DNA from: Berghia stephanieae
Taxonomy: Eukaryota; Mollusca; Gastropoda; Nudibranchia; Aeolidiidae
NCBI GenBank assembly: GCA_034508935.3
Contig: CM067450.1
Span: 2,189,857 to 2,253,856 of the forward strand
Reading direction: 5' to 3'
Length of the DNA: 64,000 nucleotides
Positions 33,246-46,324 of the stretch are shown one piece after another; within the stretch, counting starts at the first letter, position 1, and each line of letters starts with the position of its first letter. The notes below the pieces were generated by a model. The model was not told where the DNA came from. It saw only the letters and a program-made list of their open reading frames with translations, and made no database searches. The position numbers were made by a program, and so were the translations under genes.

Positions 33246-34689
33246 AAATAGGAGCCATATGATAACATGGAGGGGCTTCAATGTATAAGTCATTATAAAT
33301 CATACCATTGATATTTATAGAGCACCCATCTCCACCACATGTATTCAATGCCAATTTACAACTCGTAGTTGACATGAGAATTGGAAGAAAATTAATTTTT
33401 ACCATTTGAAGAAAACTAAATGTTACAATTGTAGACGAAGTTATGCTGACACCAATGGAATGGGAAGAATAGGATTTTGAAATATTAAAGAAAAGTTCAT
33501 CTAATATATATATATTTATATTTATATTTGTCATGGTGATTCCTTTATTTTCAACTTACTATGCACGTTATAAAGACTCCTATTTGTAGGTATGGCAAAC
33601 CCTCTTATCGAGTCATGGCTTTATTGGCAAACCGAGAATTTTAACTCAAATCGTCTCTCTCTTTTTCTCATTTTCAGTCCGTCAAATAAAACGTTTTTGG
33701 TATCAAATTAAATCTCAAATCTTCATCTTTAAAAAAACGTTCATGCTTTTTTCATATGATTTGCCGTTATTTCATGGCTTTGAGTTGAAGAAGAGGAGTA
33801 AACTTCGATTTTGGAACCGGCGCTCCGCTACTCGATCACCGTAACTGACGGTTGTCTTTTCTCTCCGCTCGGCTGGTCGCGTCAGCGCTATTAATAGTAA
33901 CGTCAATGGCTGCATCCGAAAGAAAATTGAACAAGCTTTCATTCGATACCAGATTCGCATTTTTATGATTTTTTTCAAAGGTTGAAGTTTCAAGTTAAAA
34001 ACTTTAAATTGATAAAGAAATTGAGAAAAATTTGAAAATTTGGACGATTCTGGTATCAAAAGAAAGTTTAAAATCTCAGCTTTAAAATGATGTATACGAA
34101 AGCAAGATTAATAGCTTTGCGTTCACCAGCCAACTGAAAACGAAACTACAACTACAACATTTGCCGTATTCACTTCACTCATATGCCGGCTCAGGCAAAG
34201 GGCACAATCGCTGATATTTCGTAACTTTGCGTTGAAATTGACAATTTTGGCTTTGTCAGCTACTTTAGGGGCAAATTATTTCTATTTTACTTAGAGTTGA
34301 GCTCAGAAAAAAAATACACATATTGTTTATAAAAAGATGTGTATTGTTAGAAAGTTACAGAGGTCTGGTTTGAATATTTATGAAAATACGGCATTTTGAA
34401 AACGGACAAAAGGTTGCTTTCAAAGAAGGACAAATTTTGTCGATTTTCTACAAATTTCGAAATAACATATCTTTTTTAATTTTTAACCAATTTTAATAAT
34501 TTTTATATACCATTTTAATCAGGAAAAAAAGTTCTACCTGTTGAATGCAACTTAAAGACAACAATTATATAATCTAAATTTGGGTTTTCCGTACCTACTA
34601 TTTGTTTCCCTAGAGAACTACCATTTTTGAACATTTCGATTTTGGAGGGCTATACCACTATAGTGTAGTTAAACAGAGAATAGGAATTG

Positions 34690-34790
34690 CTTTCCATCCT
34701 TTGGATAGGACACTAGTCTATCACAAAGTACTTTCCACCAGATCTGACAGACCCAGCCACCCATTTACTTCCGGTTGGGCAGAGGATTTT
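34690..34790 (-). mobile_element. SINE-like repeat, family S2 fragment
   Basis: The complement contains ggtggctgggtctgtcagat and aaagtactttgtgatagac, shared with other S2 copies. Confidence 0.5.
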
Positions 34791-34862
34791 ATTTGGAATG
34801 AATGAATAGAATTTTATTTATTTGTTTATTTATGTATCTGTGTCACCTTTTATTATTTATAG

Positions 34863-34983
34863 AGACAGTCCCCTGCCTTCGGAGATGAACATTGCTTTGC
34901 TGAGGACTGGCGCTGCTGAGGCAGTTAGCAACAACGAGAGGCTGGCTTACGAGTTACAGGCTATTGAATTAGAAATTTCACTG
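34863..34983 (+). CDS. Gene 2 exon F
   Basis: Acceptor ttattatttatag, one base completing a CAA codon, then DSPLPSEMNIALLRTGAAEA and NNERLAYELQAIELEISL, a likely helical segment. Donor GTAAGT, phase 0. Confidence 0.8.
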
Positions 34984-35110
34984 GTAAGTTGATATGAATA
35001 TGGAGAAAGAGAATACAAGACGAGATAGCACACAGCTGGGCCACTGAGTCCTATGTGTTAGTTGTTCTCTTTTGAAAAAGACAAGAAATTAGAGAAGATA
35101 ATTAATCAAT

Positions 35111-35398
35111 CAGTGCTGATGGTTTTCCGCGGAAATCCGCGATTTTGGAGTCCAGAGGAAGAATTTCCTCCTTTTAAAAATTACATTTTCTCGAAACAAT
35201 GTGCTAGCAATGAGAGAGTTGATGTGTGGTGGAACACACAGGTGCAGTTTCCCACTCTCCAGAAGTTAGCTAGAGTATCAATGATAGTCTTATCATCTCA
35301 ATTGCTCTAAAAGTGGGGTTTAGTGCAGTAAAAATGGGGCTTAAAGGCAATTGTTCAACATTTTCCTACTTTTTCACTTTTTGTCACCATCAGCACTG
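35111..35398. mobile_element. Short-TIR MITE, copy 2
   Basis: Perfect 12-base inverted ends, CAGTGCTGATGG and CCATCAGCACTG. It sits in the next intron of the same gene as copy 1, in the same orientation. No clear target duplication. Confidence 0.85.
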
Positions 35399-35625
35399 TT
35401 CTATATAACAAGGATGATTTGAATGTGGGCTTCAGTTTAATGATCAAATTGATTAAAACCATTGATTTATTTTATGTATTGTTAAAAAAGATTTACCAGC
35501 AGTGTGTACAAACGATGAACTCGATGTCAAATTAGATGAGGGTGAGAATACAAATGGTTCTTGGGATCATTTTTATATGGAGTGTCACTGTGGTGTTTAG
35601 AGGTAATTTCAAATTAAGAAATTAG

Positions 35626-35740
35626 GAGCAGGAGCACCAGTGTAAGATAAAGACTGAACACGTGTGTATGAAAGGTGTCAGACAAAGCAAGAAAGAAAAA
35701 TACAAGAAAAAGAAACCGTCCCACAAAATTAGCCGACCTC
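35626..35740 (+). repeat. F1 foldback family, left half
   Basis: It begins gcaggagcaccagtgtaagat and continues through acgtgtgtatgaaaggtg into the start of the tRNA-like centre. The right arm is absent. Confidence 0.6.
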
Positions 35741-36104
35741 TGTACGATTGGATCTATATTATAATGCTTATCCACAGCAAACGCCATGTTCTATGGATCT
35801 TTTTTTTTTTTTCCAAAAATTTTTGCATCCCCCCCCCCCCTCCCTGCTTCTATTACAACCCACCCTTCTCTTTGATACACTGAAGTACTTTATGTGCTTT
35901 GCTAATTTCATTGTTTTATATCTCATATCCCATTGGTGATGGCCCTTTTATTTTTAACAGAAAGGACATAACATGCAGTCTGTTAGGGGCTAATATTATA
36001 AATAATTTTCTAAGACAACTCTGCTTTACACCAGGGTGATATCCAAGTTTAACATGTCCATCCCTGAAAGGATTAGGGGAGGGGGGGGGGGGGGGGGGTT
36101 CCAA

Positions 36105-36360
36105 ATAGCTAAATTGGTAGAGCACTTCCTTCACACACAAAAGACCAAGATCGATCACGGGTAAATTTGAGATTTTCTCTGATCCCCCACTGTCCACCCA
36201 GCAATGATTTGGTAGCTTGGTTTTTTACATCTGATGGGAAGTACTTTGCACTTGACTAGCATCCAATCCAAAGGATAACAAAAAAGTAATTACTATTGTC
36301 CGTTTTACGCTATAGAAATCAGTGTAAACTCTGGCTCTGTGTGCTTTACAGCTGTCAAGG
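36105..36360 (+). mobile_element. SINE-like repeat, family S2 (best head)
   Basis: The head tagctaaattggtagagca is a good A box, and gatcgatcacggg is a decayed B-box region. The body contains ccactgtccacccagcaatg. G and C homopolymers flank it. Confidence 0.6.
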
Positions 36361-36724
36361 ACTACTACCTCCCCCCCCCCCCCCCCCCCCCCTCTCCAAA
36401 AACTGGAGGGAAATAAAAATGTATACAAATTGCCTTTCCTAAGAGCTATCTAATCTCACTGGCTCCAACCCTCTGACCTGACTAGTGTTGTGATGTTGAA
36501 TCCCAAGACATTACATCTAAAAAAAAACCCCAGATCTGTAGAGTATGGTGTTTGCTGTGGGTAAGCATTATGTAGATCCAATCTTTGTATAAATCTCAAC
36601 CTCAATAGATTGTATGTCAAATTCATCGTCGGTACTTGTATAAAAATGCACCATGATACTCATGCTAATGATTCTGCCTTCACTGATGCATTGATAGCCA
36701 GACCAATCCTGACTCTTTTTTCAG

Positions 36725-36958
36725 AAAACGGGAAAGACCCCCGAGCCCGTGCGTAAGATGATCCACGAGGCCGTGTCCAACCCAGTGACCACCATGGGGA
36801 TCTCGTCGGCCGGCCAGAACGACTTGGCCATGTCCTCGATATCGTCCCAGATGGCCCTGTTGATGACGTCAACGTCGACCTCATCATCATCGTTCTCATC
36901 TCCATCCAGGAACAACGCAGTCAACATGGGCCTTGGTCATGTGACTGAATTTCTAACA
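36725..36958 (+). CDS. Gene 2 exon G
   Basis: Acceptor ctcttttttcag, phase 0 at both ends (78 codons). KTGKTPEPVRKMIHEAVSNP, then a Ser/Thr-rich stretch (MTSTSTSSSSFSSPS) and NNAVNMGLGHVTEFLT. The codons are GC-rich (gtgcgt, gccggcc), unlike the AT-rich introns. The donor GTGCGT is non-consensus but leaves the phase correct. Confidence 0.82.
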
Positions 36959-37086
36959 GTGCGTATAGGACACACTATGTTGTATTAGTTAGGACTGTAG
37001 ATTTTGTGAAGTATAAAACTCTCCTGTAGTTAAAAATCTTAAAAGTTAATGGTGAATTAGCTTCTGTCTCCCTGTCTCTGTCTGAA

Positions 37087-37087
<1 letters not shown>

Positions 37088-37176
<89 letters not shown>

Positions 37177-37310
37177 TATCTCTCTCTCCCTCTCTCTTTT
37201 TCTCATTCCTTCTCTCCCCCCCCCCCCTTTCTTTCTCTCTCTCTCTCCCTCCCTCCCTCTAATTCTCATTTCTTCACTCTCCCTTTCTATCACTCTCTCT
37301 CTCTCTCTCT
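37088..37310. repeat. (CT)n microsatellite
   Basis: About 84 pure CT bases, then interrupted pyrimidine sequence in the intron between exons G and H. Confidence 0.96.
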
Positions 37311-37511
37311 ATCTTCCGGATTTCCTTTGGTTTCCTCAAAAAAATTAATTTTTGCCTTATTCATGTATCTAAAACATATTCAATAACAATAAGTTATTTG
37401 ATTCGCTTGTAATAAAATATTAATTTTCTATTGGAATTTAGTCATAAAAGGGCCTTAGACAATAACATTTTACATGTTACTTTTTCCTTATTTAAAAATA
37501 AATTCCCACAG

Positions 37512-37593
37512 ACCATAGCACCAGGAACAAACCCTGTGTCGTCAGAACTTGCTGCCAGGGACATCATGGAAGAATATCAGCGCTCTCGGAAAG
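37512..37593 (+). CDS. Gene 2 exon H
   Basis: Acceptor attcccacag, TIAPGTNPVSSELAARDIME, then EYQRSRK. Donor GTGAGA, ends with one base of the next codon. Confidence 0.82.
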
Positions 37594-37852
37594 GTGAGAT
37601 GGGTTATCAGTAACACACTGGCCATTTGTAGGACAGATTGGCCTCTTACAACAATTTGCTGATATTCTTTTAATGTTGAAGTCTGATTTTCTTCTTCTCT
37701 TTGGTTTGGATTTTGGAACATGTAGGTCTATATTTGACCAGATCACTACAAAACTCCAGTATTGTCCTTAAGTTGTTTTACATCTCATTACAAAATGATA
37801 TGGGCGTTCATTTCAACGCTTAAGTTCTTTTCCTTCTTTTTTCTCTCATCAG

Positions 37853-37875
37853 GATTAACCAAGTTCTCCTATTGA
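37853..37875 (+). CDS. Gene 2 terminal exon I
   Basis: Acceptor ttctctcatcag. Two bases complete Gly, then LTKFSY and TGA. The protein therefore ends RSRKGLTKFSY. The nine exons total 1275 bases, a multiple of three. Confidence 0.78.
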
Positions 37876-38767
37876 ACAGATAAGATAACTCATCTTTTCA
37901 TTGCTGGTCTTTGATTGGACCTCCTGGATTGGGAACACTTTCTGTCAAGAAAACAGTCATGGCAGTAAATGACTGCCCTTTTTGTTACCATTGACGTGGA
38001 GATTGCACCAAAATATGAATGGACGTCTTCTCAAAGTTTACAGCAAGGCTGGTCCAATGACCCAGAGATGTTGTTATTGTAGATGTTTTATGATTTGATT
38101 TTCATTCTCAGACATAATATGTGCATTTTTTTGTAATTGTTTGTCAGACGCCTGACACAACGTAACATGATTTGACAATGCAGACCAGATAGAGGTGAGG
38201 TTGGAAACAAAATATCGTGTTTGAGGAGAATGAGGTGATCAATTTCATCTTGTTTGTCTCCGTGATTCAGGCTGGAACAGGATTCCAGTTCTAAGCAAAG
38301 GCACTCGATGAATATTTTCTATTCTTATATGGCTTTTGAGGATCAACAATATTTCACGTTCAGACAAATTTTGTCTATACCGACTGTTTTTTGTTTTGTT
38401 TGTGAGTTTGACGAGGTCATGTGAACATTATCTTGTTTATTCATTTTAATATATTATAACGGCTTTGTACAATCACAATCTGTTGAGACATTCGTCTTAT
38501 TACCAGGATCCAATTATACGTATTTCTGATGTAGAAATCATTTAGTTACGACAATTAAATACCATTGAATCATGAATTATAATCACATTTTGCTCTAAAT
38601 GCCATTTTTTTTCTAATATGATATCATGCATAAATTTCCTTCTTGAAATTCTATTTTCTTTTATGAAGATATCGAGATCAAATTTGTTTCCATTTGAAAT
38701 GTGTAAAACTACAGTTTCATGTATTTTATATAAATGTACATTTATATGGTAAATGTTTACTCTCTTC

Positions 38768-38835
<68 letters not shown>

Positions 38836-39396
38836 TGCCGGATGGTGTTGTGAGATTTAAAAATTGTTCAATATTGCATCAATATTTCGATAAAATTCTA
38901 TCAACATCTCATTTTCCTTGTCCCACGGTATTGATGATGGAAATGGAATCACTAATGTGAAGCGTTTCTGGCATGGGTGAGCTATTTATATTCGCCCATA
39001 TTATAAATGGGCATTGTTTAATATGGATTGATATGCATGCATTATTTTGATGATTTATTCTCAGTTGTTACTATTATTATTATTATTATTAAATATCCAA
39101 TTCATTCTCACTTGTTTTACATGATGAAAATGTTGCTGCTTTAAGCATGAAGGACAAAATAACGATAAGTATTGACATGTTTCACATTAAATAATGACAG
39201 ATTTATTCTCAGTTATTTTGATTCAATATTTGATTTATTCGACAGTGTTTCTTCAGTGGATTCTGGGCAACTGTTTCTCGTCTTGTTCAACATAATAATG
39301 TGAATGATAAATATTGAGCAATGAAGATAGAAATAAGGAATGCACATTGTATTCCATGACATGGCCATTTGTCCTAAGTAAATCTACCTGTTGGGT
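37876..39396 (+). other. Probable 3' UTR of gene 2 and downstream AT-rich DNA
   Basis: No coding sequence is seen. Contains a (CT)n run at 38768-38830 and (ATT)n at 39069-39093. A clear polyadenylation signal could not be chosen. Confidence 0.4.
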
Positions 39397-41196
39397 TGTT
39401 CCATTGAATAATGTGTCAGACTGCCACACACGAGTCATACATGACTGCTTGGGGGTTGAATAATGTGTCAGACTGCCACACACGAGTCATCATGACTGCT
39501 TGGGGGTTGAATAATGTGTCAGACTGCCACACACGAGTCATAATGACTGCTTGTTCCATTGAATAATGTGTCAGACTGCCACACACGAGTCATAATGACT
39601 GCTTGGGGGTTGAATAATGTGTCAGACTGCCACACACGAGTCATCATGACTGCTTGGGGGTTGAATAATGTGTCAGACTGCCACACACGAGTCATAATGA
39701 CTGCTTGTTCCATTGAATAATGTGTCAGACTGCCACACACGAGTCATAATGACTGCTTGGGGGTTGAATAATGTGTCAGACTGCCACACACGAGTCATCA
39801 TGACTGCTTGGGGGTTGAATAATGTGTCAGACTGCCACACACGAGTCATAATGACTGCTTGTTCCATTGAATAATGTGTCAGACTGCCACACACGAGTCA
39901 TAATGACTGCTTGGGGGTTGAATAATGTGTCAGACTGCCACACACGAGTCATCATGACTGCTTGGGGGTTGAATAATGTGTCAGACTGCCACACACGAGT
40001 CATCATGACTGCTTGGGGGTTGAATAATGTGTCAGACTGCCACACACGAGTCATAATGACTGCTTGTTCCATTGAATAATGTGTCAGACTGCCACACACG
40101 AGTCATAATGACTGCTTGGGGGTTGAATAATGTGTCAGACTGCCACACGAGTCATAATGACTGCTTGTTCCATTGAATAATGTGTCAGACTGCCACACAC
40201 GAGTCATAATGACTGCTTGGGGGTTGAATAATGTGTCAGACTGCCACACACGAGTCATCATGACTGCTTGGGGGTTGAATAATGTGTCAGACTGCCACAC
40301 ACGAGTCATAATGACTGCTTGTTCCATTGAATAATGTGTCAGACTGCCACACTCGAGTCATAATGACTGCTTGGGGGTTGAATAATGTGTCAGACTGCCA
40401 CACACGAGTCATCATGACTGCTTGGGGGTTGAATAATGTGTCAGACTGCCACACACGAGTCATAATGACTGCTTGTTCCATTGAATAATGTGTCAGACTG
40501 CCACACACGAGTCATAATGACTGCTTGGGGGTTGAATAATGTGTCAGACTGCCACACACGAGTCATCATGACTGCTTGGGGGTTGAATAATGTGTCAGAC
40601 TGCCACACACGAGTCATAATGACTGCTTGTTCCATTGAATAATGTGTCAGACTGCCACACACGAGTCATAATGACTGCTTGGGGGTTGAATAATGTGTCA
40701 GACTGCCACACACGAGTCATCATGACTGCTTGGGGGTTGAATAATGTGTCAGACTGCCACACACGAGTCATAATGACTGCTTGTTCCATTGAATAATGTG
40801 TCAGACTGCCACACACGAGTCATAATGACTGCTTGGGGGTTGAATAATGTGTCAGACTGCCACACACGAGTCATAATGACTGCTTGTTCCATTGAATAAT
40901 GTGTCAGACTGCCACACACGAGTCATAATGACTGCTTGGGGGTTGAATAATGTGTCAGACTGCCACACACGAGTCATCATGACTGCTTGGGGGTTGAATA
41001 ATGTGTCAGACTGCCACACACGAGTCATAATGACTGCTTGTTCCATTGAATAATGTGTCAGACTGCCACACTCGAGTCATAATGACTGCTTGGGGGTTGA
41101 ATAATGTGTCAGACTGCCACACACGAGTCATCATGACTGCTTGGGGGTTGAATAATGTGTCAGACTGCCACACACGAGTCATCATGACTGCTTGGG
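39397..41196. repeat. 51/52-base satellite with 154-base higher-order unit
   Basis: Monomers contain ttgaataatgtgtcagactg and ccacacacgagtcat. Two junction types alternate, a 51-base tgggggttgaa form and a 52-base tgttccattgaa form, usually as 52+51+51 = 154 bases. Extra or missing monomers occur near 39960-40010, 40120 and 40860. About 35 monomers, nearly identical, some with ctcgag for cacgag or a cataat/catcat switch. Short ORFs are periodic artefacts. Confidence 0.96.
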
Positions 41197-41726
41197 GTTT
41201 TTTTTTTAAACAATTGGACTTCCGTTTAGTCTAGTGACAATTGTTATACATTTACAAAATAAACACTTTTAGAAATGATTCTATTATTATCATCTCAGTC
41301 TTTCATAAAGGCTTCAGTCCCTACTCCAATTGTCTGTTCATTTGGATTTTTTAATCCTTTATTTTTTTTTTACATCTTTCTGTTTTGACAAATCGTTTTT
41401 TATAAAGACTATTTTTCTTAAATGAATTACTTAGAAAAACAATAAACTTGTTCACATTTTTAAAAGTACCTTGTGACTGATAATATACATAGCATAATGT
41501 TGGATGTTATATCATGATATCATTGTGTACAAATTGTGCTGGCTATTATTTGCCGTTAATAAATTTTAATTGTATGATTTTTAAAAATATCATTATATTG
41601 GTGTCATCATCATTCATTATCATTATTATTATGATTATGGATTGATTATTTGGACTTATTTATTTTATTGTATTTCGTTGTTGCCGTCTTGCCTCATGGA
41701 GTTTTTGTTTGTTTTTTATTTTACAA

Positions 41727-42226
41727 TTCCCATAGCGGGCAGGGGGGTACATACTGTGTCTTCTATCCCCTTATATCTGTTATCCAACATGCTTTCTGTC
41801 TTTGTCTCGGAATGAGATTACTTGGTTTTGTCCTGGCACTGGCCGGAATCCTAGCTGGGAGGGAAACAGTCAAATGCATAGTTATTGTTTTGGGAGATGA
41901 TATTTTTTTCGTTGTAAATCATCTCTCTGTTATGTATTATTATTTTTATTTTGAATGTATAATGTAAGCATTTGAGTGTGTTCCTCTTTGTTGGATTTTG
42001 TGCTTGTGTCTGGATGAGACTTGTAGGTGATTTCAAACTAAGTACATTGGTGGTATGCTCTTGGAATCTACATCTGATCCCTATTTGTTCCCAGTTCCCC
42101 TTTGTCTAACTTTCTTTTGGGTGCTTTAATTGTAATTCTATAACTTTTTTATTATCCCATTTTCTTCCTTTTTACTGGCGCTGATATAACCTAAATGTGT
42201 TGCAAGCGCCGTAAAACCCTTAAAAA
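41727..42226 (+). mobile_element. Rep-A copy (complete)
   Basis: The best plus-strand copy, from ttcccatagcgggcaggg to ttgcaagcgccgtaaaaccc. Confidence 0.88.
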
Positions 42227-42339
42227 AAATAAAAAACAAACATTATTTTACAATGTTCTCATCAGCTCTGTTGCCTTGATAGTCACAGACTACGATGGGT
42301 CTTGCACAAATGATTGGAATTCAATCAGATATCCAACTA

Positions 42340-42505
42340 AAACAAAACACTCTTTGTTTATTCATTTGATTTATTATAATTTATATCATGTTTCCTAATC
42401 ATTTGATTTATTCTAATTTATATCATGTATCCTATTCATTTGATTTATTATAATTTATATTTGATTGATTCTAATTTATATCATGTTTCCTATTTCAATT
42501 CCTCA
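42340..42505. repeat. ~41-base tandem repeat, three to four copies
   Basis: Units of tcatttgatttattataatt + tatatcatgtttccta. Confidence 0.85.
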
Positions 42506-42714
42506 GTTTAGATTCTGGATCCAAATTTTGTTGCTGCTCGGATTGACTCGGTTCTGATCATTGTTGTGTCTGATTTTTAATTCCTTTCTATGAAAGACAC
42601 TATAAATATGTTGTGAACAAGATTTGATTTGTTTTCTTTTGAAATGAAACGAAATTCCCATTATTCATCTCCAAGGGGAAATTTGTCTGCAAGGGAAGTC
42701 TGGAATAACCCAGG

Positions 42715-42835
42715 CATGAGCTGCAGTGTTAGGGTATGATGACTTGATCAAGGTCACACTTTGTGGCTGGGAGTTGAACTCGGTACCCTCTGAGTACAAA
42801 GTAAAGACCTTACCACTGTGTCACGCTGCATCCAA
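42715..42835 (-). mobile_element. SINE-like repeat, family S3
   Basis: The complement gives gcagcgtgacacagtggtaa, a run to gggtaccgagttcaactcc (decayed B box), then gatcaagtcat. It matches 53870-54035. Confidence 0.6.
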
Positions 42836-42839
42836 TTGT

Positions 42840-44400
42840 CGTATCATTCACATTGACTAGCCAACCCATTTTCTCTGTTGTTGACATCTAAACTATTTTC
42901 ATTGTGATATTCGGAGACTAGAAATTATTTTTGCTCTCTCAAATCGAATCCATTCAGAAAGAATTGGAACAAAAAGTTATGGGATCTGAACATTTGATAT
43001 TGGACTCAAGATTTGGGTTACCTTTTCCTGCAGCCATTTCTGGAACATCTGGCTGGGCTAACTGATGGAAAATCTCTCTAATACTAATAAATGGATTTGG
43101 CAATATTTCACTATTGTTCACAAACGAAGCCACATTGCTGGGTAACGAATTCATTCGTGCAATAACGAGAGTTAAAGAAACCAGGATCAATGATTGGTTA
43201 GGATTTGTTTTGTTTTATTAATTTCATATGTGTAGGTTTTGTAAAATGTGAAAACATTGACATTGATGACTTGTTTTGATATATAGTGATATTTACTATA
43301 TGATTATAACGCTAATCTTTTCATATTTTAAATGTCTCGTATCATGAGATCCTATCAAGAGGTCTACACACCTGCCTACAACTACTACGACCACAAATTC
43401 GTAGAACTACTACATTTTGGCTTTCATTTCAGAACTTTGTCATCATCTCTAAGTCATTAAAACTTATTGAAAATCCAAGTTGATGCCAGACCACAGAATT
43501 GACAGTATTTATTGTTGAAGTGTTCTTGGATCCTTATGAGAGGAAATGGTTGATTTATAAAGTTGACTCTAGCGACTACTATTTAGATGTGCTAACACGT
43601 TTGAATGTTTCCTGGTTGAAGTAGGCAGTAGGCAGGTCTGGGCGTGTGATCCTATAATATGGTCACTGTCTTTTTCAATGGATGGATCCCCTGCTATAAC
43701 TATAACAATGCTATTCTTTGGTGACTTTGAAAATGTGTAATCTATATGAAATTTTTAAATACTGTGTATTTGGAAGACCGTGTATTATTATTGACTATTT
43801 TGTTTCTTGTCTTTTTCCTCCTTCGTGTTGAATACTGATTTTAAAAAGTTTCCCAGAAGTTTAACTCCCTCAATCCTAGAGATTTTTGCTACTTTTCAAT
43901 ACTGGAAAAAATGTATTAAAAATGAGCATCTACATAGATTGTTTCCAGGACTTTTCCACATCAATCCACAGCCTTTCAAAACCTCTATATTTGTGTCCGT
44001 GCATGACAGAATCAGTCGGAAAGTGAACATTTAGGATTTGCATTTTTAATTTTTTTTGTTGGTATTTTCTGAAAGAATATGCTGTCCAGAGCATTTTAAT
44101 TTTTATTTGAAGTAAATCGGGATATTTTTCATGAAGTTATGCTTAGATGTATGGGAAAGGTATCCAGCAACTTTTCTCAAATTTCATACTTTTTCAACTT
44201 GACTAGCTGTCAAAATTATTTAGAAGTGAAATTAATATTTGATATTTCCCGTTGATGTATAAAAAGGGTTGATTTAATCATTTAGGACAAGAACTCATTT
44301 TTGATAAAAATTGACCTTCTAACTAGACTTGGCAATATCTCAGATCGAAGCTTTGCACCATCCGACTGATTACGTCATTCACTGTGACATAAAATTTATC
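42840..44400. other. AT-rich sequence with a partial piggyBac-like MITE end
   Basis: At 43859, TTAACTCCCTCAATCCTAGAG matches the left end of the MITE at 63075 and continues for about 90 bases. The right end is not seen. Inverted cctgcctac / gtaggcagg sequences near 43370 and 43625 hint at another decayed MITE. No gene. Confidence 0.45.
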
Positions 44401-44417
44401 CTTTCCATGATAAATAA

Positions 44418-44756
44418 CCTCCCATAGTGGGCAGGGAAGTACATACTGTGTCTTCTATCCCCTTATATCTGTTTTCCAACATGCTTTCTGTCTTTGTCTT
44501 GGAATTGGAATGAGATTACTTGGTTTTGTCCTGGCCATGGCCGGAGTCCTAGCTGGGAGGGAAACAGTCAAATGCATAGTTATTGTTTTGGGAGATAATA
44601 TTTTTTTTTCCTTGTAAATTTATATCTCTGTTATTGTTATGTATTATTATATTAGTTATTTTGAACGTATAATGTAAGCATTTGAGTGTTTTCCTCTTTG
44701 TTGGATCTTGTGCTTGTGTCCAGATGAGACTTATAGGTGATCTCAAACTCAGAGTA
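44418..44756 (+). mobile_element. Rep-A copy (5' two thirds)
   Basis: Begins cctcccatagtgggcaggg; stops after the gatctcaaact segment. Confidence 0.82.
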
Positions 44757-45593
44757 CGCCAGTTAACTGGCTAAAAGATGGTTTGGACATCTTTTAAAAA
44801 ATATAATATTGGATCTTTTATTTCTAAATCGTTTTTACTTAAAGATGTCATTGTGTTCTTGTCATGAATCAGTGATACGTTATGTGCTGAACTAAAATTT
44901 GGATGGAACTTTTTTGTTTTCAAGTGAGAGAAAGTGGATGGATTAGTTTTAAAAAACTGTCTTTTTTTTCTTTTTTTGTTTTCAAGTGAGAGAAAGTGGA
45001 TGGATTAGTTTAAAAAAAACTACTCGTCTTTAACAAAACGTCCATATTGGTCTTTGATATACTGTAAGTCTTCTAATCGTTGTTGAAATTGTCCCCTTCG
45101 TTTCAAGTGGTTGTAGTGTAAGCATGATCTAAATATTTTACATCGTCATCATTCTGGCCCCGACATGTAATGGCTCAATTCAAATTATTGATTCCACCCT
45201 TTCTCTAAACACACACACTCACACACACTCTCTCCACTTCCTGTTTGTGTATACTCTAGAGCTCGTAAAATTTCTAAAATAAATTCGTGAGAAAAGCAGT
45301 TTAGATGACAAATAATATTATTAATGCTTTCCCTATTTTAGATCTAATGACATTTCTATCTCTGTCCTCACAATTTTCTGTTTGAAAGATCAAAACTCTT
45401 CGATCCCACTTAAAAGGGCATTAGTTTGTTTTCTTGGAGGCAGTAAATCTTTTGGGTTTCTCTCAAATAGTGTTGATGATGATGTTAATGGTGAATAATT
45501 CATGTTTATGAACTCCTATTTTGTAAGCTTGTGACATGATGAAATAAAAAAAATGGTGAAATAGCAGAAGAATTGAATTCTGTTAAATTTTGA

Positions 45594-46254
45594 TCTCCCA
45601 TAGTGGGCAGGGAGGCACTCACTGTCTCTTCTATCCCCCTATCTGGGGGGAAGGGGGGGGGGGGTCTTAGACCTCCCACGGTGGGCAGGAGGTCATGCTG
45701 TGTCTTCTATCCCCTATATCTGTTGTCCGAGTTGCTTTCTGTCTTTGTCTTGGAATGGGATTAACTTGATCTTACTGGGTGGGGTTCCTGACCTCCCATA
45801 GCAGACAGGGAGACACTTGTTTCTTCTATCCCCCTATATCTGTTTTCCAACATGCTTTCTGTCTTTGTCTTGGAATGAGATTACTTGGTTTTGTCCTGGC
45901 CGTGGCCAGACTCCTTGGCTGGCATGGGAGGAAAACAGTCAAATGTATAGTTATTGTTTTGGGAGATGATAATTTTTTTCCTTGTAGTTGTAGATCATCT
46001 CTCTTGTGTTGTTTTGAATGTATAATGTTAACATTTGAGTGTGTTCCTCTTAGTGGGAACCTGTGCTTGTTAGATCATCTCTCTTGTGTTGTTTTGAATG
46101 TATAATGTTAACATTTGAGTGTATTCCTCTTAGTGGGAACCTGTGCTTGTTAGATCATCTCTCTTGTGTTGTTTTGAATGTATAATGTTAACATTTGAGT
46201 GTGTTCCTCTTAGTGGGAACCTGTGCTTGTGTCTGGTTGAGACTTTTAGGTGCT
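45594..46254 (+). mobile_element. Rep-A composite with internal triplication
   Basis: Three starts of the element (45597, 45670, 45791) are followed by one body. Within the body an 80-base segment (gatcatctctcttgtg... to gaacctgtgcttgtta) is present three times, starting at 45993, 46073 and 46153. Confidence 0.8.
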
Positions 46255-46324
46255 TTCCACACATTTATTACCAGGCAGACTAGACTGAGGTTTGAATGAG
46301 TACTTTGCTATCAGTTGTTTGTTC

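Noticed and set aside
33750-34080. GC-richer island with an ORF (minus strand) in a gene 2 intron
   Set aside because: No splice sites, no recognisable protein and flanked by an imperfect direct repeat (ggtatcaaa...ctttaaaa); more likely an unclassified repeat.
39253-41234. Series of MTRVWQSDTLFNPQAV ORFs
   Set aside because: Periodic reading of the 51/52-base satellite; 51 is 17 codons, so frames persist by chance.
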